Shown piece after piece: positions 1 through 6,730 of a stretch of 9,962 nt of DNA. The stretch is from Xanthobacteraceae bacterium. GTDB taxonomy: Bacteria > Pseudomonadota > Alphaproteobacteria > Rhizobiales > Xanthobacteraceae. Numbering within the stretch: the first letter of the stretch is position 1; the number at the start of each line of letters is the position of its first letter. The notes below the pieces were generated by a model, which searched no databases, was not told where the DNA came from, and saw only the letters and a list, made by a program, of their open reading frames with translations. Location: assembly GCA_030043335.1 (NCBI GenBank), contig JASHXX010000362.1, positions 1-9,962 on the forward strand, read 5' to 3'. The translations under genes were made by a program, and so were the position numbers.

Positions 1-192
1 TCCCTTCGCAAGCGCGGCACAAGCGGTCATTTCCGAGATGACGAGGGCGGCCCCTTGCAGCGCAACAAGACTACGGAAAGGTGCGTCGGTGACCCCAGAC
101 ATGGGCGCCAACACCACCAAATTCGGGATCGGCAACGACCCGATCATCAATGTCGGGCGGGTTTTTGACGTTGTAGACGGAACCGCAGGCAT
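1..192 (-). CDS. dusB: tRNA-dihydrouridine synthase DusB, N-terminal part (runs off left edge)
   Basis: The minus strand reads 64 codons from an ATG at 192 to the window edge with no stop. Residues 29-40 read APMSGVTDAPFR, the FMN-binding N-terminal signature of the Dus family, followed by an ISEM segment typical of the second strand of the TIM barrel. Dus enzymes use FMN and NADPH to reduce uridine to dihydrouridine in the D-loop of tRNA in the cytoplasm. An in-frame stop lies upstream at 234-232. A second in-frame ATG (145-147, residue 16) starts MIGSLPIPN, which matches where many DusB proteins begin, so the true start may be 147. Neither start has a clear Shine-Dalgarno sequence. The gene is divergent from ispDF, an arrangement I recall as common in Rhizobiales. 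Only the N-terminus is visible, so the DusB assignment over DusA/DusC rests on motif style and gene context. Confidence 0.92.
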   Translation of the reverse strand, partial: MPAVPSTTSKTRPTLMIGSLPIPNLVVLAPMSGVTDAPFRSLVALQGAALVISEMTACAALAKG

Positions 193-387
193 TTGCACAC
201 TAAATAGGCGAAAATTCGAGCTGCATAGAGTTTAGACAAAATCAAGGGCGGCGCAAGTGTTGCACTGCAATATCCCTAAATTTTGACACGCCCTTTCCAC
301 CGGCGCCGAAGCCGACGCGGAATTTGGTTTGCGGCGCCGGTTCGGCGCGCTAAAGCCTTGGCACGCAACGCAATACTGGACGGTCCG
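193..387. promoter_or_regulatory. Divergent intergenic region between dusB and ispDF
   Basis: These 195 bases separate two divergent genes and should hold promoters for both. A perfect TTGACA -35-like hexamer lies at 283-288 on the plus strand, but no convincing -10 follows at normal spacing, so the promoter is not resolved. The left part (about 193-290) is clearly AT-richer than the flanking genes. The right part holds two copies of the 8-base palindrome CGGCGCCG (301-308 and 332-339) and a compact inverted repeat GCGCCG-GTT-CGGCGC at 334-348, which would form a hairpin in the ispDF leader about 40 bases before the start codon. No T-run follows it, so it is not a terminator. I see no gene here. 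Confidence 0.45.
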
Positions 388-1566
388 ATGATGCCGACGG
401 TGGCAGCAATCGTGGTCGCGGCGGGCCGCGGCCTGCGGGCCGGCGGCGACGTGCCCAAGCAATACCGCTCGATTGCCGGCGAGCCGGTGATCCGGCCGAG
501 CCTCGCCCGATTTGCTGTACATCGCGCCATCGACGCTGTGCAGCCGGTCATTCACCCCGACGACGCGGAGATGTTTAGAACCGCGACCGGCGGGCTCGAC
601 CTGTTGCCGGCGGTTTGCGGCGGCGCGACCAGGCAAGGTTCCGTGCGCGCTGGGTTGGAGGCGCTGGTCGCGCGCAAACCCGACATCGTCTTGGTCCACG
701 ACGCCGCGCGGCCATTTGTGTCCGACGCCCTGGTGACGCGCGCGATCGCCGCGGCGCAGGCGTCGGGCGCCGCGGTCCCCGCCGTTGCCGTCGCCGATAC
801 AGTCAAGAAGGTCGACGCTGGCGGCGGGATCCTCGCGACCCTCGACCGCGCCGATTTGCGCATGGTGCAGACGCCGCAAGCTTTCGCGTTTGCGCGGCTC
901 CTCGACGCGCATCGCCGCGCCGCGGCGGCGGGGCGCGAAGATTTCACCGACGACGCGGCGCTTCTGGAATGGGCGGGCGAGCGCGTGACCGTGTTCGAGG
1001 GCGAGGCCGGCAATGTGAAGCTGACGACCAGCGACGACTTCGTGCGCGCCGAAGCCTTGCGCATGGCGACGCTCTCCGACGTGCGAACCGGAAACGGCTT
1101 CGACGTGCATGCCTTCGCCGAAGGCGATCACGTCATGCTCGCCGGCGTGCGTATCGCGCATTCGCGCGGAGTGACCGGCCATTCTGATGCCGACGTGGCG
1201 CTGCATGCGCTGGTCGACGCCGTTCTCGGCGCGCTCGCCGAAGGCGATATCGGCCAGCATTTCCCGCCGCACGATCCGCAGTGGCGCGGGGCTTCCTCGG
1301 ACCGCTTTCTCGCGTTTGCGTGCGAGCGCGTGCGCGCGCGTTCCGGCATGATCGCGCATCTCGACGTTACCATCGTGTGCGAGGCGCCGCGGATCGGCCC
1401 GCACCGCGACGCCATGCGCGCGCGCATCGCCGCCATCGCCGGCATCCCTGCAAGCCGCGTCGCGGTGAAGGCGACGACGAGCGAAAAGCTCGGCTTCACC
1501 GGCCGCGGCGAAGGGATTGTCGCCATGGCGACGGCGACGGTGCGGTTGCCGTGGAGCGCTTCGTGA
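388..1566 (+). CDS. ispDF: Bifunctional IspD/IspF: 2-C-methyl-D-erythritol 4-phosphate cytidylyltransferase / MECDP synthase
   Basis: This 392-aa fusion enzyme performs two steps of the non-mevalonate (MEP) isoprenoid pathway: CTP-dependent formation of CDP-methylerythritol (IspD) and cyclisation to methylerythritol 2,4-cyclodiphosphate (IspF). IspD domain (about 4-228): [16 protein letters not shown] (residues 11-26) is the nucleotide-binding signature, LVHDAARPF is at 102-110 and [10 protein letters not shown] at 209-218. IspF domain (about 232-392): GNGFDVHAF carries metal ligands D239 and H241, and [10 protein letters not shown] supplies H273, with the 32-residue spacing seen in E. coli Isp[10 protein letters not shown] (286-294) and [17 protein letters not shown] (361-377) complete the active site. 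The fusion is normal for alphaproteobacteria. The frame is open further upstream, but homology begins at the ATG at 388, with a weak GGA seven bases before it. The adjacent ATG at 391 is equally possible. The stop overlaps the cinA start, so the two genes form an operon. Confidence 0.97.
   Translation: MMPTVAAIVVAAGRGLRAGGDVPKQYRSIAGEPVIRPSLARFAVHRAIDAVQPVIHPDDAEMFRTATGGLDLLPAVCGGATRQGSVRAGLEALVARKPDIVLVHDAARPFVSDALVTRAIAAAQASGAAVPAVAVADTVKKVDAGGGILATLDRADLRMVQTPQAFAFARLLDAHRRAAAAGREDFTDDAALLEWAGERVTVFEGEAGNVKLTTSDDFVRAEALRMATLSDVRTGNGFDVHAFAEGDHVMLAGVRIAHSRGVTGHSDADVALHALVDAVLGALAEGDIGQHFPPHDPQWRGASSDRFLAFACERVRARSGMIAHLDVTIVCEAPRIGPHRDAMRARIAAIAGIPASRVAVKATTSEKLGFTGRGEGIVAMATATVRLPWSAS
1553..1556 (+). 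promoter_or_regulatory. Shine-Dalgarno GGAG deciding the cinA start
   Basis: GGAG lies inside the last codons of ispDF, six bases before the GTG at 1563. It favours that GTG over the in-frame GTG at 1551, which has no comparable site. Confidence 0.6.
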
Positions 1567-2072
1567 CCGAGCGCGAGCTGCGCGCGAGCGCCAAGCGCGT
1601 GCTCGACTTCTTTCGCGCCCGCGGCCTGAAAGCGGCAACTGCGGAATCCTGCACCGGCGGGCTCGTCGCTGCAGCGCTGACCGAGATCGCCGGCTCCTCC
1701 GACGTGTTCGATTGCGGCTTCGTCACATATTCGAACGAGGCCAAGACGGCGATGCTTGCCGTACCGGCGCCAACGCTCAAGCGCTACGGCGCGGTCAGCA
1801 GCGAAACCGCGGCCGCGATGGCCGAGGGGGCGTTGAAGAATTCCCAGGCCGATGTTGCGGTGGCGATTACCGGCATTGCCGGGCCGGGCGGCGGCAGCAA
1901 GGACAAGCCCGTCGGCCTCGTCTACTTCGCCGCGGCAAGCCGCGACGGGCGCCGCTTCGGGCGCAGCCGGCGTTTCGGCAAGATCGGCCGCCGCCAGGTG
2001 CGGCTGCGCTCCGTCGCCGAGGCGCTGTGGCTCCTAAAGCTTCTTGCCGGCAAGACGCGCCCGCCGAAATGA
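1563..2072 (+). CDS. cinA: CinA C-terminal domain protein (PncC-type nicotinamide-nucleotide amidohydrolase family)
   Basis: This 169-aa protein is a stand-alone CinA C-terminal domain. Family members of this kind (PncC/YgaD) deamidate nicotinamide mononucleotide to nicotinate mononucleotide, recycling NMN released by DNA ligase. The signatures are present: AESCTGG at 27-33, a YSNEAK segment at 56-61, and [18 protein letters not shown] at 103-120, the conserved Gly-rich substrate loop. The length fits the single-domain form, with no N-terminal MoaB-like half. The preferred start is GTG 1563, which overlaps the ispDF stop as GTGA and has GGAG six bases upstream, suggesting translational coupling. 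GTG 1551 would add four residues. Activity is inferred from family membership, and some CinA C-domains remain untested. The gene ends 26 bases before the convergent stop of the patatin gene. Confidence 0.94.
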   Translation: MTERELRASAKRVLDFFRARGLKAATAESCTGGLVAAALTEIAGSSDVFDCGFVTYSNEAKTAMLAVPAPTLKRYGAVSSETAAAMAEGALKNSQADVAVAITGIAGPGGGSKDKPVGLVYFAAASRDGRRFGRSRRFGKIGRRQVRLRSVAEALWLLKLLAGKTRPPK

Positions 2073-2098
2073 GGGCGCAAAACAGCGATCTATCGGCC

Positions 2099-5000
2099 TT
2101 ACCGGACGCCGGCGGCCGTATTTTGTCGCAGCGTGATGCCGCCTTCGACCAAGCCCTGGATCGCATGCATGATGCAGCTGTTGCGCCAGACGATCCCCCG
2201 ATTGAGCTTGGCATTTTTGTCTTCCTCGGGGTGACCGATCAGGTTGGCCGCGCGCGGCTCGACGGTCGGCGCCGCGGTCTCGCCATCCGCCGCGGGATTG
2301 TCGCTGACGTCGAGGCTTCCCCCCGTTGTCGCCGGCGCGGAGCTCGAAGCGCCGCCGTTCGACGGCGCGCCGGCGTCCGTGCCACATCCCGTCGGAGTTC
2401 CCAGCATCCACGACACCACCTCGAAGCTCGTCTGTGAAATCTTCCAACCGAGCGCCAGCCCGTAGGTCTGGTCCTGGATTTCGACTATGTGAAGGTGGGC
2501 CGCCGGAAACCTTCCCCGCGCGATGCAGTGCTGGTTCGCTTCGGAAAGGTTGACGCCCTCGGTGCTGGTCTCGGTATCGATGGTCTGGTCCTTGTCGTCG
2601 CGGGTCTCGCTGCAGGCGCGCGCTACCGCATCGTTGCCAAGATCTTCCCGCACTTTCATGAGCGCATCGATCGGCGCCATGGTGTCGCGGAACACGGTTC
2701 CCTTGATGCGCGTGAAGTCCGGCTGCGGAATCGCGCTGGTGATCAGCACAATCTGAAGATCGACCTGATCGGCGGCGACGTCCTTGAGCGCGCGGTAGAG
2801 ATCCAATGCCGTGGTCGCGCCGGAATTATCGGTATAGCCGCCGTCCACGAAATTCCAGCGCCTGTCGCCGTTCATGGCCGTCGAGAACGGCGGCAGCACC
2901 AGCGGAAACCGCGCGCTGACCGCGGCGGCGGCCATCAGCGAGGTGCAGACCCTCCTGTCCTTCTCCGCCTTCTGACAATCGGCCTCTTCGTCTGGCATGC
3001 CCTTGTCGGCGAAGGAATAGAGCGACTCGTCGGTCGCGTTCAGCAGGAACGGAGCGAACGCCACGCGAAATCCGGTTTCCACCCAGGTAGAGTTGAGAAC
3101 CAGAGCCGGCGCCGCGCTTTTCAGCGTCCAATGTCGCGAGAACGGCGCGGCGAGCGCCCGGCCGGCGTCGCTGTCGCGCTCTTCCGTGGAACGCTTGAAG
3201 CTGGCAACGAGCGTCTCGGCGCGGCCGGTGGGCGCTCCCAGAATTTCGGGAAAGATCGATCCGACCACCGGCGAAAAGTGATCGTCTTCCATGATTTCCT
3301 TGGCCTTGTCGGTCAGGCTCTTTTGCGCCGCCGACCCGAGGGGTGCAGCAGAGACGCTGTCCAAAGCCTGGAAAACCGTCGATCCGATCGCGCCGCCGGA
3401 GACGCCGCTTACCGCAAATACATGCTCGGAGAAGTGGCGGGCGTCCTGCTGCAATCTGCCAAGAAACATCGATGCGGCACTTGCCGCATAAATACCGCCG
3501 CCTTCCGCAGCAACAATGAAGACCGGATATTTCTGCTGGGCGGAGGCGCGGCGCGCCAGCGGATTTTGCGGCCACGGCGCGCCGATCGGACAGGCTTCCG
3601 CGTTCAACCGATCGATGACCGGATCTTGAACCGGAATTGCCCGTTGTCGCAGCCAGCATTCATACTGCACCTTGACCGTTTTCAGATCGAGCTCGGATTG
3701 AGTCGGCTCATTCGACGCCGTGGTGCGGGCCTTTAATTGATACAATTGATGCCACTGGATCACCCCGAGAAGCGGAAGGATCAGCGCGAAGGCGCCAACC
3801 TCGCGAAGACCGGACATGAACGCGATGCCAGCGAGCAAGACGCAAACGACGCCAAGCGCGACCGCTACCAGCCCCGCGTAGCTCGGGAATATCACGGATA
3901 GGAAGACCGCCAGGATCACCAGCGCGAGCACAGGAAAACCCGATCGCTGCGACAGCCATGCCAGGAGAGCGAGCGTCGAGATCAGGAAAACCAGCTGAAA
4001 CACTGCGGTACCGAGCGGTCCGACGGCCCGATAGACGGTGACGATATGGTCGGCATCAAATCGATGCGAAGCAAAGACCGCCGCCGCCGCAAAGGCCAAG
4101 ACGATGCCGATGATCGCGCGCCGGCGCAACTTCTGGCGCTCGGCCAGCCCGTTGAGCAGGAGCCCGGACAGCAGACCCAAAGCCAACGTGCAGCACATCA
4201 CCAGAGGAAAGATCGTCCAATGGCCGGGCACCGGAATATGCGTTGCGGCGACCGGACACAAAGACTGATCCTGGAATTGATCCCAGTGGTCGGAACTCTG
4301 CGTCGAGGCGGTCACATAAGGCACGATCGCAAAATAGAGGGCGAAGAGCAGCCATGGCGCGAATGCCCAGGCAACGAGCTGCAGCCGCCTGCGCGTGCTG
4401 GCGCCGAAACCGGTCGAGAATTCCGGCCGCGCAGCAATGAACCAAAACGTTCGCGCGACGAAGTATTCGAGGCGATGCTTGCCCGGATCGATCGCCGGCG
4501 CAATCTCCGATTTATCGCCAGTGTCTTTGCGCGAGCGGTAGAAAACGGGCCAACGTTGTCGCCGATATAGCGATCGATAGACGGCAAAATAGAGCGCGGT
4601 GGCCAATATCGTAAGGCCCAGATACCACCACAGACCTGGGACGGCGGACGTGAGCCAGTCAGTGAACATCAGAAACAGCACGAGCGCGATCACCGGGGTC
4701 AACAGCGCGATCGCGCGCTGCGCGACTCGCGCTTTCTGCTCGGCGCAAGCGAAGGCGGCAACCGCGGCGCCGAGGAGGAGGATCGCGGCGGCGATCGGCC
4801 AGCCTCCAGGCACCATCAGATGCTGCTTTTCATGCAGGAGCGCCGGATCCATTTCGCGCAACAGCTTGCAATACCTCTCCGCTACGAAGTTCCTCGCGCC
4901 GAACAACCCCACGGTCACGCCGAGCCAGGGGACAAACGCCAGAAAAAAGGCCGCCGCGCTTTGCGTCCTCCGCAACAGCGAATTCGCCTCGGGATTCGAA

Positions 5001-5329
5001 TAGCTGGAATAAATGACGTTGATCCGCATGGTGCTGAGCGCGATATGCGCTTCGCTCAGCACCGCCCCCACCAAGGCCATCGCGATCGCCGCCGCGGCAA
5101 GGCTGAAGAGCCACGACTTCACATGGCCGCCATCCGGGGTTTCCAGATAGCTGATGTATATTTCGCGAAATTGCGCGTCGGTGGCGAGAAAAACGAATAC
5201 GGCCGCGGCGGCCGCCAGCGGCAGTACGTGAAATATCTGCATCGCGCTGCGCAACGGTCGCCAGAACCGGCGCTGCAGAAGCGGACCAAACTCGCGCGAC
5301 TTGGACGCCAGATCCTCATAAGTCGTCAT
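2099..5329 (-). CDS. Polytopic membrane protein with C-terminal patatin-like phospholipase domain
   Basis: This is a 1076-aa protein. Residues 1-530 hold about 12-13 hydrophobic segments by eye (near 31-50, 72-91, 123-143, 178-195, 205-224, 232-251, 317-338, 371-395, 404-421, 436-458, 463-483, 484-505, 510-525). Residues about 600-975 form a patatin-like acyl hydrolase domain. Its motifs are an oxyanion-hole glycine loop AAEGGGIYAA (G610-612), the nucleophile elbow GVSGG with Ser644, and the dyad aspartate in VDGGYTDNSG (D829). All catalytic residues are present, so it should hydrolyse acyl esters, probably phospholipids at the inner membrane. The patatin domain is followed by a Ser/Gly/Ala/Thr-rich linker (about 978-1027) and a short conserved-looking tail. 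The start ATG directly abuts the TAG of the upstream NUDIX-macro gene, with GGAG nine bases before it, implying coupled translation. The membrane half matches no family I recognise. Substrate and trigger are unknown; a membrane-damaging effector role is inference. Confidence 0.9.
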   Translation of the reverse strand: MTTYEDLASKSREFGPLLQRRFWRPLRSAMQIFHVLPLAAAAAVFVFLATDAQFREIYISYLETPDGGHVKSWLFSLAAAAIAMALVGAVLSEAHIALSTMRINVIYSSYSNPEANSLLRRTQSAAAFFLAFVPWLGVTVGLFGARNFVAERYCKLLREMDPALLHEKQHLMVPGGWPIAAAILLLGAAVAAFACAEQKARVAQRAIALLTPVIALVLFLMFTDWLTSAVPGLWWYLGLTILATALYFAVYRSLYRRQRWPVFYRSRKDTGDKSEIAPAIDPGKHRLEYFVARTFWFIAARPEFSTGFGASTRRRLQLVAWAFAPWLLFALYFAIVPYVTASTQSSDHWDQFQDQSLCPVAATHIPVPGHWTIFPLVMCCTLALGLLSGLLLNGLAERQKLRRRAIIGIVLAFAAAAVFASHRFDADHIVTVYRAVGPLGTAVFQLVFLISTLALLAWLSQRSGFPVLALVILAVFLSVIFPSYAGLVAVALGVVCVLLAGIAFMSGLREVGAFALILPLLGVIQWHQLYQLKARTTASNEPTQSELDLKTVKVQYECWLRQRAIPVQDPVIDRLNAEACPIGAPWPQNPLARRASAQQKYPVFIVAAEGGGIYAASAASMFLGRLQQDARHFSEHVFAVSGVSGGAIGSTVFQALDSVSAAPLGSAAQKSLTDKAKEIMEDDHFSPVVGSIFPEILGAPTGRAETLVASFKRSTEERDSDAGRALAAPFSRHWTLKSAAPALVLNSTWVETGFRVAFAPFLLNATDESLYSFADKGMPDEEADCQKAEKDRRVCTSLMAAAAVSARFPLVLPPFSTAMNGDRRWNFVDGGYTDNSGATTALDLYRALKDVAADQVDLQIVLITSAIPQPDFTRIKGTVFRDTMAPIDALMKVREDLGNDAVARACSETRDDKDQTIDTETSTEGVNLSEANQHCIARGRFPAAHLHIVEIQDQTYGLALGWKISQTSFEVVSWMLGTPTGCGTDAGAPSNGGASSSAPATTGGSLDVSDNPAADGETAAPTVEPRAANLIGHPEEDKNAKLNRGIVWRNSCIMHAIQGLVEGGITLRQNTAAGVR

Positions 5330-6643
5330 CTAGCGGCGCTCCGATCGCGTCAGCACTCCCCCTTCCCCGCTAAACGACTCCAGCGCCCGATGGCAGGCGC
5401 TGCGGTCGCGCGACTTGAAAGCCAGAAAGTAGATTTCATGCAATTTTGAATCCGGGTTGTTGCGAAGAAAATGGATCGCTACGGGAATGATGTTGTCCGC
5501 CACCCTTTCGATCGAAAGGCCGCCGTCCCCCGCGCCGATCATCGGGAAGACGATCGAGGTCAGGAAATTCTTGAAGAGAATCCGCCGTAAGCCGCGGTTT
5601 TCCTGATCGACTCTCAGCAAGACCCGTTCAACGCACAGCTTGAGCTTTTCCAGATCGGCCTTGACGCCCGCACCCGGCCCGCCCTCGACCGTCGCCACAT
5701 GGAATATCCGCTCGACATTATGCGGCGCGGTCCGCAGCATGCCGGCCTCGGTCACCAGCACGGTTCCGATTTTGACATGCGCGCGCTCGCCGAGCGCGTT
5801 ACGCAGACTCTCCTGGATGGTATCGTCGAGGACGGTATCACCCTCCTTGTTGGCGCCGTGATACCGAATTCTCGCCGAAATCGTTTTGCCGATAAACCGA
5901 TCCATCATCATGTCGGTGTTCTCGGAATTGACCCACACGTCGACACCCCGGACATCCTCGATGGTGCCGGTCTTGTAGCCTACGATCCGGTCGGGCTTAT
6001 CCTTGAGCGCGAAGGCGACAGTCCTCGGCGCGAGCCCGCTCATCCTCTGAATGTGACCCCGCAGCCAGGAAGCGGCGATTGCGAGCTTGGGATCCTCGAT
6101 CTGCCGCGCTTCCAGTTGCTCGATCAATTCATGCGCCGGCTTTCGTACTATGCCGACGTCCTCGCCGGGCAAACCGCCGCCCTCGGAGACCCGATCCGCT
6201 TCGGTGACCTCGGCAAAAAATAGAAAAATGCGTTCGGAGGTGCCGCCGGGCGAGGAAAAGAATTTGCCAATCAGCTCGGGCTTCCGGATCTTGTAGCCGG
6301 TTTCCTCGCGGGTTTCGCGAATGACGGCTTCCTCGGGCGTCTCCTCGCCGTCGATCATTCCGGCGACGGTTTCCGTGATCCAGCCGTCGGTCGTCGCCGG
6401 ATTGTCGCGCCGCCGACCGACCAGGCTCGGGTACTTGAACTGATTGACGATAATGACGTCATTGGTTTCGGGGTTGTAGAGCAGCACCGCAACCGCATCA
6501 CCGCGCTCAAAAACGAGGCGGCGCTGCTCCTCGCTCATCTTGCCGTCGAGCTGCTGGTGCGAGACGTAGACTTCATCAACCTTGAAGAAATCGTCCAACA
6601 GGCGGGTTTGCTTGCCCATGCGCACCTTGCGCGACCCTGGCAT
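5330..6643 (-). CDS. NUDIX hydrolase - macro domain fusion protein
   Basis: From the chosen ATG this is 437 aa and looks cytosolic. The N-terminal half (about 20-195) is a NUDIX domain like the ADP-ribose pyrophosphatase/YffH-NudK group. It has VNQFKYPS near 67-74, a complete NUDIX box from G95 to Y117 with metal-binding RE at 109-110 and EE at 113-114, and SSPGGTSERIFLFFAEV after it. Such enzymes cleave ADP-ribose or nucleotide sugars. The C-terminal half (about 220-425) is a macro domain: VDVWVNSENTD with N239 and N242, GTVLVTEAGML at 293-303, IFHVA near 313-317, and the phosphate-loop motif FPMIGAGDGG ending at 375. It is diverged: GTI (226-228) replaces the usual GDI whose Asp contacts adenine, and the Gly-rich catalytic loop after the Asn pair is missing, suggesting binding rather than hydrolysis. 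The start at 6643 is preceded by GGGAGGG. ATG 6646 and TTG 6706 are alternatives. It is coupled to the patatin gene and lies 87 bases after ratA. GC content is locally lower (31 of 60 at 5461-5520) than in ispDF (40 of 60 at 1441-1500). Confidence 0.9.
   Translation of the reverse strand: MPGSRKVRMGKQTRLLDDFFKVDEVYVSHQQLDGKMSEEQRRLVFERGDAVAVLLYNPETNDVIIVNQFKYPSLVGRRRDNPATTDGWITETVAGMIDGEETPEEAVIRETREETGYKIRKPELIGKFFSSPGGTSERIFLFFAEVTEADRVSEGGGLPGEDVGIVRKPAHELIEQLEARQIEDPKLAIAASWLRGHIQRMSGLAPRTVAFALKDKPDRIVGYKTGTIEDVRGVDVWVNSENTDMMMDRFIGKTISARIRYHGANKEGDTVLDDTIQESLRNALGERAHVKIGTVLVTEAGMLRTAPHNVERIFHVATVEGGPGAGVKADLEKLKLCVERVLLRVDQENRGLRRILFKNFLTSIVFPMIGAGDGGLSIERVADNIIPVAIHFLRNNPDSKLHEIYFLAFKSRDRSACHRALESFSGEGGVLTRSERR
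5339..5342 (-). promoter_or_regulatory. Shine-Dalgarno GGAG for the patatin gene
   Basis: On the minus strand GGAG lies within the last codons of the NUDIX-macro gene, nine bases before the ATG at 5329. It supports that start and coupled translation of the pair. Confidence 0.5.
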
Positions 6644-6647
6644 CATG

Positions 6648-6654
6648 CCCTCCC
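6648..6654 (-). promoter_or_regulatory. Strong Shine-Dalgarno GGGAGGG setting the NUDIX-macro start
   Basis: The minus strand reads GGGAGGG followed by C and two consecutive ATG codons. The core GGAGG is five bases from the ATG at 6643 and only two from that at 6646. This favours 6643 and argues against the upstream TTG at 6706, which lacks such a site. Confidence 0.6.
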
Positions 6655-6676
6655 AGGCGACCCGTGCCCCGGCAAG

Positions 6677-6706
6677 ATTTAGCAGATCAGGTGCCTGAAG
6701 CCGCAA
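6677..6706 (-). promoter_or_regulatory. Weak candidate promoter for the NUDIX-macro/patatin pair
   Basis: On the minus strand TTGCGG (6706-6701) and CTAAAT (6682-6677) are 18 bases apart and lie before the NUDIX-macro start. Both hexamers are poor matches to the sigma-70 consensus, so this is tentative. If it is real, the cassette could be expressed apart from lipA-ratA. Confidence 0.18.
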
Positions 6707-6708
6707 TG

Positions 6709-6730
6709 AAAAAAGCGGCCCGGCCCGGCG
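6709..6730 (-). terminator. Possible weak terminator or attenuator after ratA
   Basis: Directly after the ratA stop the minus strand reads a 16-base all-G/C tract and then six T residues (6714-6709). The best stem I can form is CGGCGC with GCGCCG, which spans the ratA stop. It leaves about 11 bases before the T-run, so the structure is not a textbook Rho-independent terminator. It may be partial, leaving read-through from lipA-ratA into the cassette. Confidence 0.25.

Noticed and set aside
38..235. A small plus-strand open frame at the left edge
   Set aside because: It is antisense to dusB, which carries the APMSGVTDAPFR signature, and has no support of its own.
388..1566. The ispD-ispF fusion as a novelty
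   Set aside because: Fused IspDF is a well-known arrangement in alphaproteobacteria, and all catalytic motifs look normal.
232..1638. A 468-codon open frame on the minus strand opposite ispDF
   Set aside because: It is Arg/Ala/His-rich with no recognisable motif and mirrors the codon bias of ispDF, which has complete IspD and IspF signatures. It is a high-GC shadow.
2489..3736. A 415-codon plus-strand open frame opposite the patatin gene
   Set aside because: Its composition is Arg-rich and motif-free, and it lies antisense to the patatin catalytic domain. There is no ribosome-binding or family support.
6644..6706. TTG start at 6706 for the NUDIX-macro protein
   Set aside because: The extra 21 residues have no family match, and the GGGAGGG just before the ATG pair marks the better start. 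It is kept only as an alternative.
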